DNA of 64,000 nt, taken from NCBI RefSeq assembly GCF_004000885.1, contig NZ_BIMC01000007.1, positions 179,539 through 243,538 of the forward strand, in the 5' to 3' direction. Numbering within the stretch: position 1 is the stretch's first letter; each line of letters begins with the position of its first letter. The position numbers and the translations under genes were made by a program. The notes under the pieces were generated by a model, which searched no databases, was not told the origin of the DNA, and saw only the letters and a list, made by a program, of their open reading frames with translations. Shown piece by piece: positions 54,788-63,891 of this stretch. Origin of the DNA: Paenibacillus glucanolyticus NBRC 15330. GTDB lineage: Bacteria > Bacillota > Bacilli > Paenibacillales > Paenibacillaceae.

Positions 54788-57325
54788 TCAATCATACGTA
54801 GGTGTCAGCTCTATGAGCGCTACCCCGTGAGGCTCAAGATTGAAGCAGACGGTTAGTGCTGCCCCGGGCTCTGCATCGACATATGACACGTGCCGGCGGG
54901 GACAGGAACTCGCCTTAAGATACTGAACGTCCTCCTTTGTTAGGGATTCCGGGGCTCCCATCGCGACCCAGGCATCATAACTGCTTCCTTGGTTGCGGTC
55001 GATCGTATGCTTCACCATTTTGAACCGGCCATCCGGAACGTTCATGAGGGTTATGTCTATTTTTAATGTCCGCTCATGCTTGAAGCCGTTATAACGATGC
55101 GTATGATCAATAAAAGAGATATCGCCCATGGCGTACAGGTCGTCGAAGTGGCAGTAATTGTACGTGAGAATCTGATACCCGCCGTCTCCGGCACTCACGA
55201 TATATCCCTCACCCTGAGCCAGTACGGTGTGACCCAGCTTCGATAACAGCTCATAGGCATGCATCGCAGCCTTCGGGATCCCATATTGCGCAATCAGGCC
55301 GAGGCCTCCATGGAACAACTCCCGGGACGGAAAGGTCTCCTCAATGTTGTCGCTGAGGACCCAGTACCCGAATCCATGGATAACATCCAGATTATCGAGC
55401 AGATTCTTCACGATATAAGCGGCCTTGTACACCGTATCGTTCGTGAGCTCGCGGTGGTATGCCGTCGAATTCCATTCGGTAAGATAAATCTCGCAGCCCG
55501 ACAATCCGTACGCTGCAAGCAGCTCAAGCTCAGCGTTCAGTCTTTCCTTCAAGAAATCAGGATTTGGCGATATCCCGCCAAATTCCTCAAGCAGCTGGTA
55601 ATAGGGGTCGGTATCGAGCATTTGTCCGATAAACTCCGCGTTCACCATATCCTCGATGCGCTCGTGCGGATAGAAGTGAAGCGGAATAAAATCCGGCTGG
55701 CAGGCGTGATGTCGGCAAAACTCAAAAAAATCCTTAACGATGGAGACGGAATCCACCGTAATGATCCTTCCCGGAGCGCCGATCTGGAGCGACTGCGATA
55801 TTCTTTTCACCGTCTGATAGGTCCTTAAATACAGCGCCCTGTATTCATCCTGTGAGGCAGGCCAGAATATATGGAACTCGGGCTCATTCCAGAATTCAAA
55901 CTTCCAGCTCTCCACCTCCGCCGCTCCGTAACGGTTCATGCAGTGCCTAATCAACCGCTCCACAAGCTCACACCATCTATCCACGGATTTGGGAGGACTG
56001 GTGTAACTGGCCCGGTAGAATACCGTTTGGTCCGGATCGGAGGCCAGAGCGGAGGGCATGAATCCCAGCTCGATAAAAGGCTTCAGTCCAATGGACAGCA
56101 AGAAGTCAAACAGTTGGTCCACATAACGAAAATTATAACGGGGCTGCCCTGCCTCGTCCTCATGATAGACCATCATCCCGTCATCAAAGATGCCGTGGAA
56201 CCGCAAATACTGAAAAGGACTTCGCCGCTGCACATACTTCAGATGCTGCTGTACATCGGCATGCAGCCCCTCCTTGGCTTTTCCAATGGTAATCAGGCTC
56301 TTCCAGGTATGTTTGACGGTTGTTCCAACCCGTGCCGCATCGATTTCATAAGCTCTTGTTTCCAGGGTCTCCACCTTCCGGACCTCTCTGGACTTGCTTC
56401 GCTCCAGAAACTGGTGGATGATGCCCAGCGCACTCGAATGATTAAAATTCAGATAATGGGAGGAAATGTCCTCCTTCTTCCGGGGGGCCATCTCCGGACG
56501 ATACTGCTTGCGGTACTCATGCGGCGTCATATGGTACCGGTTCTTAAAGGCGGTATAGAATGACTTGGCATTCGGAAAACCGTGATTCAAGGCCAGGTCC
56601 GCAATCGGAAGCTCCTCGCGTAACAGCAGGTCTTCGACCGCATGCTTCAGACGAATGCTGGTCAGATAGGATTGAAAATTCAATCCGATGTTCTCACTGA
56701 AAAATTTGGACAGATATGGCACCGAGAGAAATTCACGCTCCGCTAGGGACTGAAGCGATATGGCGTCTCTGTAGTGCTCATCGATATAAGTGATAATGCG
56801 CAGCATGCGCTCCATATACTTCTCGTTCATCGCGCCGCTGGAGCCGCTTGTCCGAAATTGCTTCATGAGGATGGAGAATACGGCCAGCATTCGAATGCCC
56901 ATGTCCAGTTCGTAAGCTTCCCCCTTCTTATTGCTCAGCTGCACCATCTCGGCCAGCAATTGCAGAATTTGATCAAGCGCGCTGCGCTGCTCAGGTCGTA
57001 CCGTTCCGGATTCGCATTGGAACGAAATACGCTCAATCCCCTTAATGTTCTCTTTGAGATAAGACAAGGGAATTAGAAACGTAGCGATAATGTTTTGATC
57101 GAGACCCATCACTTCATGAACGTGACACGGATTGATCAGGAACACATCGCCCTCTGCCAGCTTGTGCTGCTGACTCCCTACTGTGACCTCAAGATTCCCG
57201 CTCAGCACAAAAATAATCTCCACACTGTTATGCCAGTGGCTCGGTACATAATTCACCCTGTGCAGGGACACGTCAAAAGGCAGCTCGTCTCCCGTCTCCA
57301 CCAATTCATAGATGGATGTCTTCAA
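54788..57325 (-). CDS. Fusion of AraC-type regulator with GH39 (beta-xylosidase family) domain
   Basis: Product of 845 residues. Cupin domain (~20-100; VPSHWHNSVEIIFVLSGN), AraC helix-turn-helix pair (~175-275; ISLQSLAEREFLSVPYLSKF, LPIADLALNHGFPNAKSFY), then a GH39-type glycosidase barrel (~340-760) and a short beta domain. Both GH39 catalytic residues are kept: acid/base Glu481 in WKFEFWNEPEF and nucleophile Glu617 in CEIYLTEWNS. No signal peptide. It is a single frame with no stop, so the fusion is not an artefact of this sequence. It could cleave or merely bind a xyloside-like inducer and regulate the MFS/GH3 operon beside it. Which of these it does cannot be told from sequence. Confidence 0.88.
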   Translation of the reverse strand: MKTSIYELVETGDELPFDVSLHRVNYVPSHWHNSVEIIFVLSGNLEVTVGSQQHKLAEGDVFLINPCHVHEVMGLDQNIIATFLIPLSYLKENIKGIERISFQCESGTVRPEQRSALDQILQLLAEMVQLSNKKGEAYELDMGIRMLAVFSILMKQFRTSGSSGAMNEKYMERMLRIITYIDEHYRDAISLQSLAEREFLSVPYLSKFFSENIGLNFQSYLTSIRLKHAVEDLLLREELPIADLALNHGFPNAKSFYTAFKNRYHMTPHEYRKQYRPEMAPRKKEDISSHYLNFNHSSALGIIHQFLERSKSREVRKVETLETRAYEIDAARVGTTVKHTWKSLITIGKAKEGLHADVQQHLKYVQRRSPFQYLRFHGIFDDGMMVYHEDEAGQPRYNFRYVDQLFDFLLSIGLKPFIELGFMPSALASDPDQTVFYRASYTSPPKSVDRWCELVERLIRHCMNRYGAAEVESWKFEFWNEPEFHIFWPASQDEYRALYLRTYQTVKRISQSLQIGAPGRIITVDSVSIVKDFFEFCRHHACQPDFIPLHFYPHERIEDMVNAEFIGQMLDTDPYYQLLEEFGGISPNPDFLKERLNAELELLAAYGLSGCEIYLTEWNSTAYHRELTNDTVYKAAYIVKNLLDNLDVIHGFGYWVLSDNIEETFPSRELFHGGLGLIAQYGIPKAAMHAYELLSKLGHTVLAQGEGYIVSAGDGGYQILTYNYCHFDDLYAMGDISFIDHTHRYNGFKHERTLKIDITLMNVPDGRFKMVKHTIDRNQGSSYDAWVAMGAPESLTKEDVQYLKASSCPRRHVSYVDAEPGAALTVCFNLEPHGVALIELTPTYD

Positions 57326-57523
57326 TTCATTTTCCTCCTTTTCTTTGCTTTAGCGGAAGTTATGTATTTTTGGCTTCATATGCAAATTTCATTACAACGT
57401 CCCCTGCATTATGTTAAAGTTAGATCGTATTGTTATATTCTGGAATGCGAAGCATGCTGAAATTGCCCTCTCTTCTAATCTTATAGGTATGTAGACCTAT
57501 GATGCAAATACCAGGAGGATCCT

Positions 57524-58411
57524 ATGAAAAAAATGTTTAGCCTTTACCGGAAAGTATTCATGATTAGCCGAATGGGTTCCTCCTTAAGGCAGGCCTATGG
57601 CTCTTACCCGATACCTCCGGTGATCCATCGTTTGCTTGAGCTTAGCCAAGAATACACCGCAAAGGGCTTTGACATGAGCTGGATCGGCTTCCGGATGACC
57701 GGTTCCTATGCGCCGTATTCCATTACTCCTCCTGACTTGATTCCCTTCGCAGAAACCGGCGGGGGTGGCATTCATTTTGGCTTCTTGACCGATTTCGGCA
57801 AGGTAAAGAATCTTGAGTCTGCCGCCATCGTCTGCGTTACCCCAACCAACGATCCCCCGATTCGTTTGATTGCGCGCAATATGGCGGAATTTCTGGATCT
57901 GGTGGTCTCGGTTCCGCATGCAGAGCATCTGGAATCATGGTGGGCGTGTACGGATGAAGAAATGAAGCGTCAGGAAGAAGCACAATTCGAGGCGGAATCT
58001 CCCGTTCCAATTACCCAAACCCGGAAGGAGATTTTCGAGCGTCTGAGATCTGAATTCGGGGCCAAACCCAGAGCCGTTCTCCCTTATTTACGGGAGGTCC
58101 TTCGGGAAAGAGAATCGAGCTGTTCCCTGTTAACGCTGGATGGATTAGGCGTTATGGGCGAAGATGCGCCATCGGAACGCTTCGACTTCGATGCAAGCAG
58201 AGCCGAGACGAAGAGGGAGCTAAGCCGGATGCGCACCTACCTGTCGAATGCATCCAGCACGGCAGCGAAACTGGCGTTCATCCGTGACGCCAACTATTGG
58301 TATGTCCTGGACCGTGATCAACCGTCGCCTGTATCCAAGCTGCTTCGGGAGACCATGCTGTCGCTTGATCTTCAGGATGAGGCAGCAAGACTGTTTGATA
58401 TCGACTTGTAA
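57524..58411 (+). CDS. Protein of unknown function, weak SMI1/KNR4 (SUKH) resemblance
   Basis: Product of 295 residues. LIPFAETGGGGIHFGFLTDFG (~75-95) is like the core of the SUKH superfamily, whose members include immunity proteins to bacterial toxins. This is a by-eye resemblance only. The C-terminal half is helical and charged (AETKRELSRMRTYLSNASS). No signal peptide or membrane segment. CAGGAGG lies before the ATG. The small membrane protein gene follows 27 bases later, in the same direction. Confidence 0.55.
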   Translation: MKKMFSLYRKVFMISRMGSSLRQAYGSYPIPPVIHRLLELSQEYTAKGFDMSWIGFRMTGSYAPYSITPPDLIPFAETGGGGIHFGFLTDFGKVKNLESAAIVCVTPTNDPPIRLIARNMAEFLDLVVSVPHAEHLESWWACTDEEMKRQEEAQFEAESPVPITQTRKEIFERLRSEFGAKPRAVLPYLREVLRERESSCSLLTLDGLGVMGEDAPSERFDFDASRAETKRELSRMRTYLSNASSTAAKLAFIRDANYWYVLDRDQPSPVSKLLRETMLSLDLQDEAARLFDIDL

Positions 58412-58438
58412 AAAAACACCTTGAAGGGAGGTGAGTTT

Positions 58439-58612
58439 ATGGAATTTGGCGGGATGTCCATGTTTGGCATATGGTCGATGTTGATCATTATCGTTTACGG
58501 ACTTTTCATACTCCTTGGATTATGCGCGTTGTATCTGCTCATCAAGCTGATGATGCGGGCCATAACCGCACTTGAACTCTACATCGATGAGAAAAGAAAC
58601 CGACGGCTGTAA
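58439..58612 (+). CDS. Small single-pass membrane protein, unknown function
   Basis: Product of 57 residues. MEFGGMSMFGIWSM, then one long hydrophobic segment (LIIIVYGLFILLGLCALYLL) and a basic C-terminus (DEKRNRRL). AGGGAGGTG precedes the ATG at 58439 with ideal spacing; an in-frame upstream ATG at 58421 would overlap that site. Probably co-transcribed with the preceding gene. Confidence 0.7.
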   Translation: MEFGGMSMFGIWSMLIIIVYGLFILLGLCALYLLIKLMMRAITALELYIDEKRNRRL

Positions 58613-58850
58613 AGGTGGAGCTTCGGATAATCGAGGGTTGAAGCCACGGAGTATGCTGTCATAAAGTCCAGGGAACCAGAAATGAAAGGATAAACCAAAA
58701 AGCCAATGCTCTATGCATTCTGTCCCTGCACTAGGTAATACTTCGATATGGGGTGTTTCGGGATAGGGTTTCTGCGGTTTTTTAGATGTGGCACGGATGC
58801 TTGATTTTTTTTGATTCCTTAGGCCGCCAGATTCTGCTTCTGCCCACATC
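58613..58850. other. Intergenic region with no recognised gene
   Basis: Frames on the minus strand here have no ribosome binding site. It ends at the hairpin before the 58-residue open frame. Confidence 0.5.
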
Positions 58851-58886
58851 AGCCTCCTTCCGAAATCTCGGAGAGGGGGCTTTTTT
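58851..58886 (+). terminator. Imperfect hairpin with T6 tract, overlapping the ribosome binding site of a small ORF
   Basis: AGCCTCCTTCCGA and TCGGAGAGGGGGCT form an imperfect stem with G-U pairs, followed by TTTTTT. It looks like a terminator, but GGAGAGGGGG in its right arm is also a ribosome binding site for the ATG at 58887. So it could instead be a switch that hides that site. Confidence 0.5.
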
Positions 58887-59063
58887 ATGCCTCTTTTTTA
58901 CATGGATGGATCATCCATGACAGGGCCTAATCCAAGGGAACCTTACCTGCTTCCACGGAACCGGAACGTACATTTCATCAATAACACAATGGCACAGCCT
59001 AGCATTATTGTGGATTACTCCTGCTGCGATGCCATCACGAACGAATCCTTGGAGGAGCAGTAA
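58887..59063 (+). CDS. Candidate small protein, 58 residues, unknown function
   Basis: Frame from ATG at 58887 to TAA at 59063. The protein starts MPLFYMDGSSMTGPNPREPY and ends SCCDAITNESLEEQ; composition is protein-like, with a Cys-Cys pair and no membrane segment. AGAGGGGG lies seven bases before the ATG, and a terminator follows 25 bases after the stop. I do not recognise it. Doubt remains because the ribosome binding site sits within a hairpin and T-run that could simply be a terminator. Confidence 0.45.
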   Translation: MPLFYMDGSSMTGPNPREPYLLPRNRNVHFINNTMAQPSIIVDYSCCDAITNESLEEQ

Positions 59064-59087
59064 CTTTACAACATCAGTGCCCTTGAG

Positions 59088-59115
59088 AAGCCCGTACAGC
59101 TGTTACCGGGCTTTT
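59088..59115 (+). terminator. Rho-independent terminator after the small ORF
   Basis: AAGCCCG and CGGGCTT pair around a loop of about 13 bases, followed by TTC. Moderate strength. Confidence 0.55.
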
Positions 59116-59212
59116 CAGCAAGAAGAAATTCCCCGCTGGTTTCTTCATCTATAGGAATGTGATAGATTTAATGGATAACTTAGAATGATTTCTCTTAGGA
59201 GACCGCCTTATT

Positions 59213-60859
59213 ATGAACCCAAACCTAACGTTAGATGATATACAGTGGCAGACGCTCATTCAGCAGACAGCCGGTTATTTCAGCGACCTGACCCTCAAAC
59301 GGGGATTTCAATACTACAAGCAGGGCCGTGTCCATGCAAGCGAGCTGACAGACTCTTCCGGGATTATAGAAGCCGCTGTGGACGGGACGGAAACCTACCG
59401 TACCCGGCTTCATATTCATTCCCTGAATGACAGCGAGTGCAGCTGTCCCGTTAAGGAAGGCTGCAAGCATATGGTGGCCGTTCTCCTTGACTATGCCCAG
59501 CTTCAGGGGAGGTCTGTTCATGCTCTGGTAAACGCGCATTCCACCTCGTATGCCCCCGCCGCTTCTTATGCTCAGAACGAAGCTCGCTCCGGTCACATAC
59601 AAGGACGCCCTGCGGCCGGTACCTCGAAATGGCGAGTGCAGGCAGACCATTTGCCCGAGCTGCCGATCTCCGCATGGCATGAGCTGTTTGAATTGTGCAC
59701 GGCATCCCTGGGAGCTAACACGCAGAATTCGTTTTACGCCAAAAATGCGCTGGCCTCCCTGCACCACATCAAACCGCCGATGCCGCCGGATATGGATCCA
59801 TTATACGAGCTCCATGCCCATCTCTTTATTCTGGAGAAGCTGGTCAAGCAGCCCGCCAGTGCCTGGAATGCCTCAGGCTCTTACATTGGCTATCATACGC
59901 AGATCGCTGCGGATCATATTCAGGCCCGAATGGAACACATCTTCAAGGAAGGTCTTGAGGGCATCGAGCCCAAAGAGGCGTTCGGACAGCGATTGACCGA
60001 GACCAATGCCTATGTCCGGCAGAGCATGCTGAGCGAACCGAGGAACCGTAAATTTTATGCCCAGGTCTACATGCAGCTCTGGATTCACTGGATCTATCCG
60101 CTTGCGAAACATAATGCCAGCTTGATCCAAGCGGAGCTGGAGCAGCTTCAGACAGCCGAAGCGGAATTCGGCAGCACGCTCTCACGGGCCTCATGGTTTA
60201 CGGCGCAAGGCTTAATGTCCTTCTATCTTGGAGAAGATGAAACGTCCTGGAATCTGCTCCGGGAAGCAGACAAGATCAGCAGCCTTCCCCCGGCTGCAGT
60301 CCTCGGCTTCTTTGACATGCTGCACGCCGCCCAGGAATGGGACAGGCTGGCCCAGTGGCTCCCCGAGATCGGCCCCCTGCTCGGCAGTCACCGAAACGAG
60401 CACCTCAGCAGTTATCAATATTACTGGGATGCCGTCATTCAGCATCTGCCCGAGAAGGCTGAGCGGATGTGGAACAGTCTCGCGGCTATGCTGCCTTACT
60501 CGAAGGACATCTACCAGAATGCCTTAATCACGCATGGCAGATGGCGGGAATGGATCGACTACCAATTAAGCACAGGCCGGGAACCGCTGGAGCTTCGGGT
60601 CAGCGAGCTTGCCCCGATTGAGAAGAATGCGCCCGAATTGCTGCTGCCTTTTTACCATCAGGCGGTCGAACGGTACATCCTTCACAAGAACCGTGCCGGC
60701 TATAAAGCAGCCGTCAAGCTGCTCAAGCGATTAGCCAAGCTATATAAGAAGCTCAAGCAGCAGGAGCGCTGGGATCTGTTCATTGTCGCTTTGTCGGTGC
60801 GTAACAGCAGGCTGCGCGCATTTCAGGAAGAGCTTCGGAGAGGAAAGCTGATATCATGA
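59213..60859 (+). CDS. SWIM zinc-finger protein
   Basis: Product of 548 residues. The SWIM motif, CSCPVKEGCKHMVAVLL (~75-91), with a CxC...CxH zinc site, follows a beta-rich lead (FSDLTLKRGFQYYKQGRVHA). The remainder is helical and repeat-like. SWIM domains bind DNA or proteins. The gene overlaps the SNF2 helicase gene by four bases (ATGA), so the two are translationally coupled and probably act as a complex. Confidence 0.88.
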   Translation: MNPNLTLDDIQWQTLIQQTAGYFSDLTLKRGFQYYKQGRVHASELTDSSGIIEAAVDGTETYRTRLHIHSLNDSECSCPVKEGCKHMVAVLLDYAQLQGRSVHALVNAHSTSYAPAASYAQNEARSGHIQGRPAAGTSKWRVQADHLPELPISAWHELFELCTASLGANTQNSFYAKNALASLHHIKPPMPPDMDPLYELHAHLFILEKLVKQPASAWNASGSYIGYHTQIAADHIQARMEHIFKEGLEGIEPKEAFGQRLTETNAYVRQSMLSEPRNRKFYAQVYMQLWIHWIYPLAKHNASLIQAELEQLQTAEAEFGSTLSRASWFTAQGLMSFYLGEDETSWNLLREADKISSLPPAAVLGFFDMLHAAQEWDRLAQWLPEIGPLLGSHRNEHLSSYQYYWDAVIQHLPEKAERMWNSLAAMLPYSKDIYQNALITHGRWREWIDYQLSTGREPLELRVSELAPIEKNAPELLLPFYHQAVERYILHKNRAGYKAAVKLLKRLAKLYKKLKQQERWDLFIVALSVRNSRLRAFQEELRRGKLIS

Positions 60860-63816
60860 GCAGACACACGGAAACCATCACAGTCCATATGGCATTAAGC
60901 GAATACGGAGATGCCGTGATATACGGCTCTACCGTCATGCGTGGTTACGTGTCCGGGACATATTTGAAGCATCGATTATTCGCGTGGCATGAAGTCTCCT
61001 TCTATGGTACAGAGCTTACCGTTCAAGCCATTCAGGATATGGAAGTGGTCATTCTGCCTTCCGAGCAGGTAATCCCCTTCTTCGCGGACGGGCGGCTGCT
61101 CGAGCATATTGAATGGGTATGGGATGAGGCGTGCCTCCCCTTCGTTGAGCTTGCGCCTTCGCTTGCGAATTGCATCCAAGACAAGAAATACGCGCCAAGC
61201 TTGAGCGCCTTCAAGTCAGGCAAGCTGCAATGGGTGTGGGATGCGGAGGCTTTTACACCGGAAGAACTGAACCGTATCTCCCTGCTCCACGAGGACGAGA
61301 TGTGGGATGAGGGCTTGCGAGCCACGTTCTCTGCCGCTGTTCAAGATCAGTGCTATGGCAGTGAAGAGGCGGCGGCTGACCTGCGCAGGGAATATCCCCT
61401 CCTCTTCTCGCAAAACCGCACAGCAGCCGAAGGTATGGATGACAAGCAATGGCTGACTGCAATCGGTTGGCGACCGGATACCGCTCCATTCCGACCGCTT
61501 CTTCAACTGTTGGAGCCGGACGAAGAAGCCCCCGAGTGGCGGCTTAAGCTCGTACTGCAAGATAAGCAGGACGCCGCAGGGCTTGCAGCCGTTCGCCTGG
61601 TTGAAGACGGCCAGGCATTCGGCTCCTGGCCGGAGACATGGACGGCGCATATCAAGGAGCGATCCCCCGGCTGGCTCCAAGGTCTGCAAGCAGCACTGCC
61701 GGCAAGGGTGCTTCATGCACCGGAAGATGATGTGCTCGGAAAGCCTCTGTCCGACGAAGCCGCCTGGCAGTTCCTGACTGTAGACAGTCAGCGGCTGCTG
61801 CAGTCGGGCTGGCTTGTGCTGCTGCCTGCCTGGTGGGAAGCAGCCAGCCGGAAGAAGCCCAAGCTGCGGGCAAAGGTACGCTCCGGCGAAGGCGAGAACG
61901 CGGAGCGAAGCAGCGGCGGCTCCCTGTTCGGTCTGGATGCACTGGTGAATTTCGATTGGCGCATCGCCATCGGGGAAGCAACCCTGTCCGAGGACGAATT
62001 CGCGGAGCTGGTTGCCCGGAACGAACGGCTTGTCCGGTTCCGGGGCCAATGGATTCCGCTGGACCCGGCTCTGGTCGCTCAGATCCGCCAGATGATGGCA
62101 GGGGTGGACCGCGAGGATGGTCTGTCCTTTCAGGATATTCTGCATCTCCATCTGCTTAGCAACAGCGATGATACGGAGCCGACCCCGCAGAACGGAGAGG
62201 AAGCGCAGGACCCGGAACGGATCAAGCTCGAGGTTGAGCTGAACGAGCATCTCGTGAAGCTCATCGGCCAGCTCGGCCGGCAAAACGAATGGCCGAGCCT
62301 GCCCGTCCCGGATGGGCTGAAGGCTGAGCTTCGGACTTACCAGCATGACGGCTTCGCTTGGCTTGCCTTCTTGCGGCGATACGGCCTTGGAGCCTGTCTT
62401 GCCGATGACATGGGCCTTGGTAAAACGGTACAGTTTATTGCCTACCTGCTGCATGTAAAAGAGATGACGATGCAGCGGGAAGAGAGACGGCTCCCTTCCC
62501 TGCTGATCTGTCCTACCTCGGTGCTCGGCAACTGGCAGAAGGAGCTGGAACGGTTTGCACCTTCACTTCAGGTCATGCTCCACTATGGCGGCAAAAGAAG
62601 CACCAGCGAGGATTTCTATAAGGAGGCCTACCAGGCCGACATTATCCTGACTTCATATGCTACAGCGACGCTCGACCAAGAAATGTTACGGGATATGAAA
62701 TGGGAAACAATCGGCATCGACGAAGCGCAAAACATCAAGAATGCAGACACCAAACAATCCGCCGCCGTGCGAAGCCTCCCGGCAAGACACCGTGTTGCCT
62801 TAACCGGCACGCCGATTGAGAACCGGCTGTCGGAGCTGTGGTCCATCTATGACTTCATCAATCCCGGCTATCTTGGAAGCCTGCGCGCGTTCAACGCCCG
62901 GTTCATTCAAGCAATCGAGAAGGACAGGAACGAACAACGCACGGCGGATCTTCAGAAGCTGATCAAACCGTTCATGCTTCGCCGCAAGAAAAAAGATCCC
63001 GCAATCCAGCTCGATCTGCCGGACAAAAACGAGATGAAGACCTATATCCATCTGACCGCCGAGCAAGGAGCGCTCTACGATCAGACGGTGAACAGCCTTC
63101 TGGAGCGCATGCAGAAGCTCGAGGGCATCGAGCGCAAAGGCGCCATCCTGGCTGCCCTGACGCAGTTCAAGCAGCTCTGCGATCATCCCGCTCTGCTTAC
63201 AAAGGAACCGCTCCCGGAGGTGCCCGGGGGCGGCGGCTTGCTGGATACCGAAGCCGTTGTTGGCCGTTCGGCCAAGCTGGAGCGGCTTCTGTCCATGGTC
63301 AAGGAGCTGCGCGACGAAGGGGAGCGCTGCCTGATCTTCACCCAGTATATCGGCATGGGCGAGATGATGCGGCAGGTGCTGCATCAAGAGCTTGGAGAGC
63401 CTGTACTGTACTTGAACGGCAGCACGCCCAAGCGGACGCGCGACCGCATGATCGAGCAGTTCCAGTCCCAGACGCTTCCGGCCGATGAGCAGCCGAATGT
63501 TATGATTCTCTCGATCAAAGCCGGCGGAGTCGGCCTGAATCTGACCGCCGCGAATCACGTGTTCCACTTCGACCGCTGGTGGAACCCGGCGGTCGAGAAT
63601 CAGGCAACGGACCGCGCCTATCGGATGGGTCAGACCAAGGATGTCCAGGTGTACAAATTCATCTCCATGGGCACGCTCGAAGAGCGGATTGATGAGATGC
63701 TGGAGAGCAAGCAGCAGCTCAGCGATCAGGTCATCGCAAGCAGCGAGGGCTGGATCACCGAGCTGTCCACCGATGAGCTGAAAGACCTGTTCACGCTGCG
63801 GCGTGACTGGGCGTAA
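60856..63816 (+). CDS. SNF2-family DEAD/DEAH helicase-like ATPase
   Basis: Product of 986 residues. An N-terminal ~480-residue region typical of bacterial SNF2 proteins is followed by helicase lobe 1 with LADDMGLGKTVQF (Walker A, ~515-527) and IGIDEAQNIKN (DEAQ box, ~617-627). Lobe 2 has LIFTQYIGMGEMM, KAGGVGLNLTAANHVFHFD and QATDRAYRMGQ (arginine-finger region). It moves along or remodels double-stranded DNA at the cost of ATP. Paired with the SWIM protein it may serve repair, transcription recycling or defence. A strong terminator follows. Confidence 0.93.
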   Translation: MSRHTETITVHMALSEYGDAVIYGSTVMRGYVSGTYLKHRLFAWHEVSFYGTELTVQAIQDMEVVILPSEQVIPFFADGRLLEHIEWVWDEACLPFVELAPSLANCIQDKKYAPSLSAFKSGKLQWVWDAEAFTPEELNRISLLHEDEMWDEGLRATFSAAVQDQCYGSEEAAADLRREYPLLFSQNRTAAEGMDDKQWLTAIGWRPDTAPFRPLLQLLEPDEEAPEWRLKLVLQDKQDAAGLAAVRLVEDGQAFGSWPETWTAHIKERSPGWLQGLQAALPARVLHAPEDDVLGKPLSDEAAWQFLTVDSQRLLQSGWLVLLPAWWEAASRKKPKLRAKVRSGEGENAERSSGGSLFGLDALVNFDWRIAIGEATLSEDEFAELVARNERLVRFRGQWIPLDPALVAQIRQMMAGVDREDGLSFQDILHLHLLSNSDDTEPTPQNGEEAQDPERIKLEVELNEHLVKLIGQLGRQNEWPSLPVPDGLKAELRTYQHDGFAWLAFLRRYGLGACLADDMGLGKTVQFIAYLLHVKEMTMQREERRLPSLLICPTSVLGNWQKELERFAPSLQVMLHYGGKRSTSEDFYKEAYQADIILTSYATATLDQEMLRDMKWETIGIDEAQNIKNADTKQSAAVRSLPARHRVALTGTPIENRLSELWSIYDFINPGYLGSLRAFNARFIQAIEKDRNEQRTADLQKLIKPFMLRRKKKDPAIQLDLPDKNEMKTYIHLTAEQGALYDQTVNSLLERMQKLEGIERKGAILAALTQFKQLCDHPALLTKEPLPEVPGGGGLLDTEAVVGRSAKLERLLSMVKELRDEGERCLIFTQYIGMGEMMRQVLHQELGEPVLYLNGSTPKRTRDRMIEQFQSQTLPADEQPNVMILSIKAGGVGLNLTAANHVFHFDRWWNPAVENQATDRAYRMGQTKDVQVYKFISMGTLEERIDEMLESKQQLSDQVIASSEGWITELSTDELKDLFTLRRDWA

Positions 63817-63860
63817 TCTCAGCTTCTAAGGCGAACCCATATACAGGAAAGAGATAGCCA

Positions 63861-63891
63861 AAAAGCCCCGTGTGCTAACACGGGGCTTTTT
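63861..63891 (+). terminator. Rho-independent terminator after the SNF2 gene
   Basis: AAAAGCCCCGTGT and ACACGGGGCTTTTT pair around a 4-base loop. Likely bidirectional. The remaining 109 bases to the window end hold no gene that can be supported. Confidence 0.88.

Noticed and set aside
61216..62454. A 412-residue open frame on the minus strand inside the SNF2 gene
   Set aside because: It lies opposite a well-supported helicase gene and shows no family resemblance.
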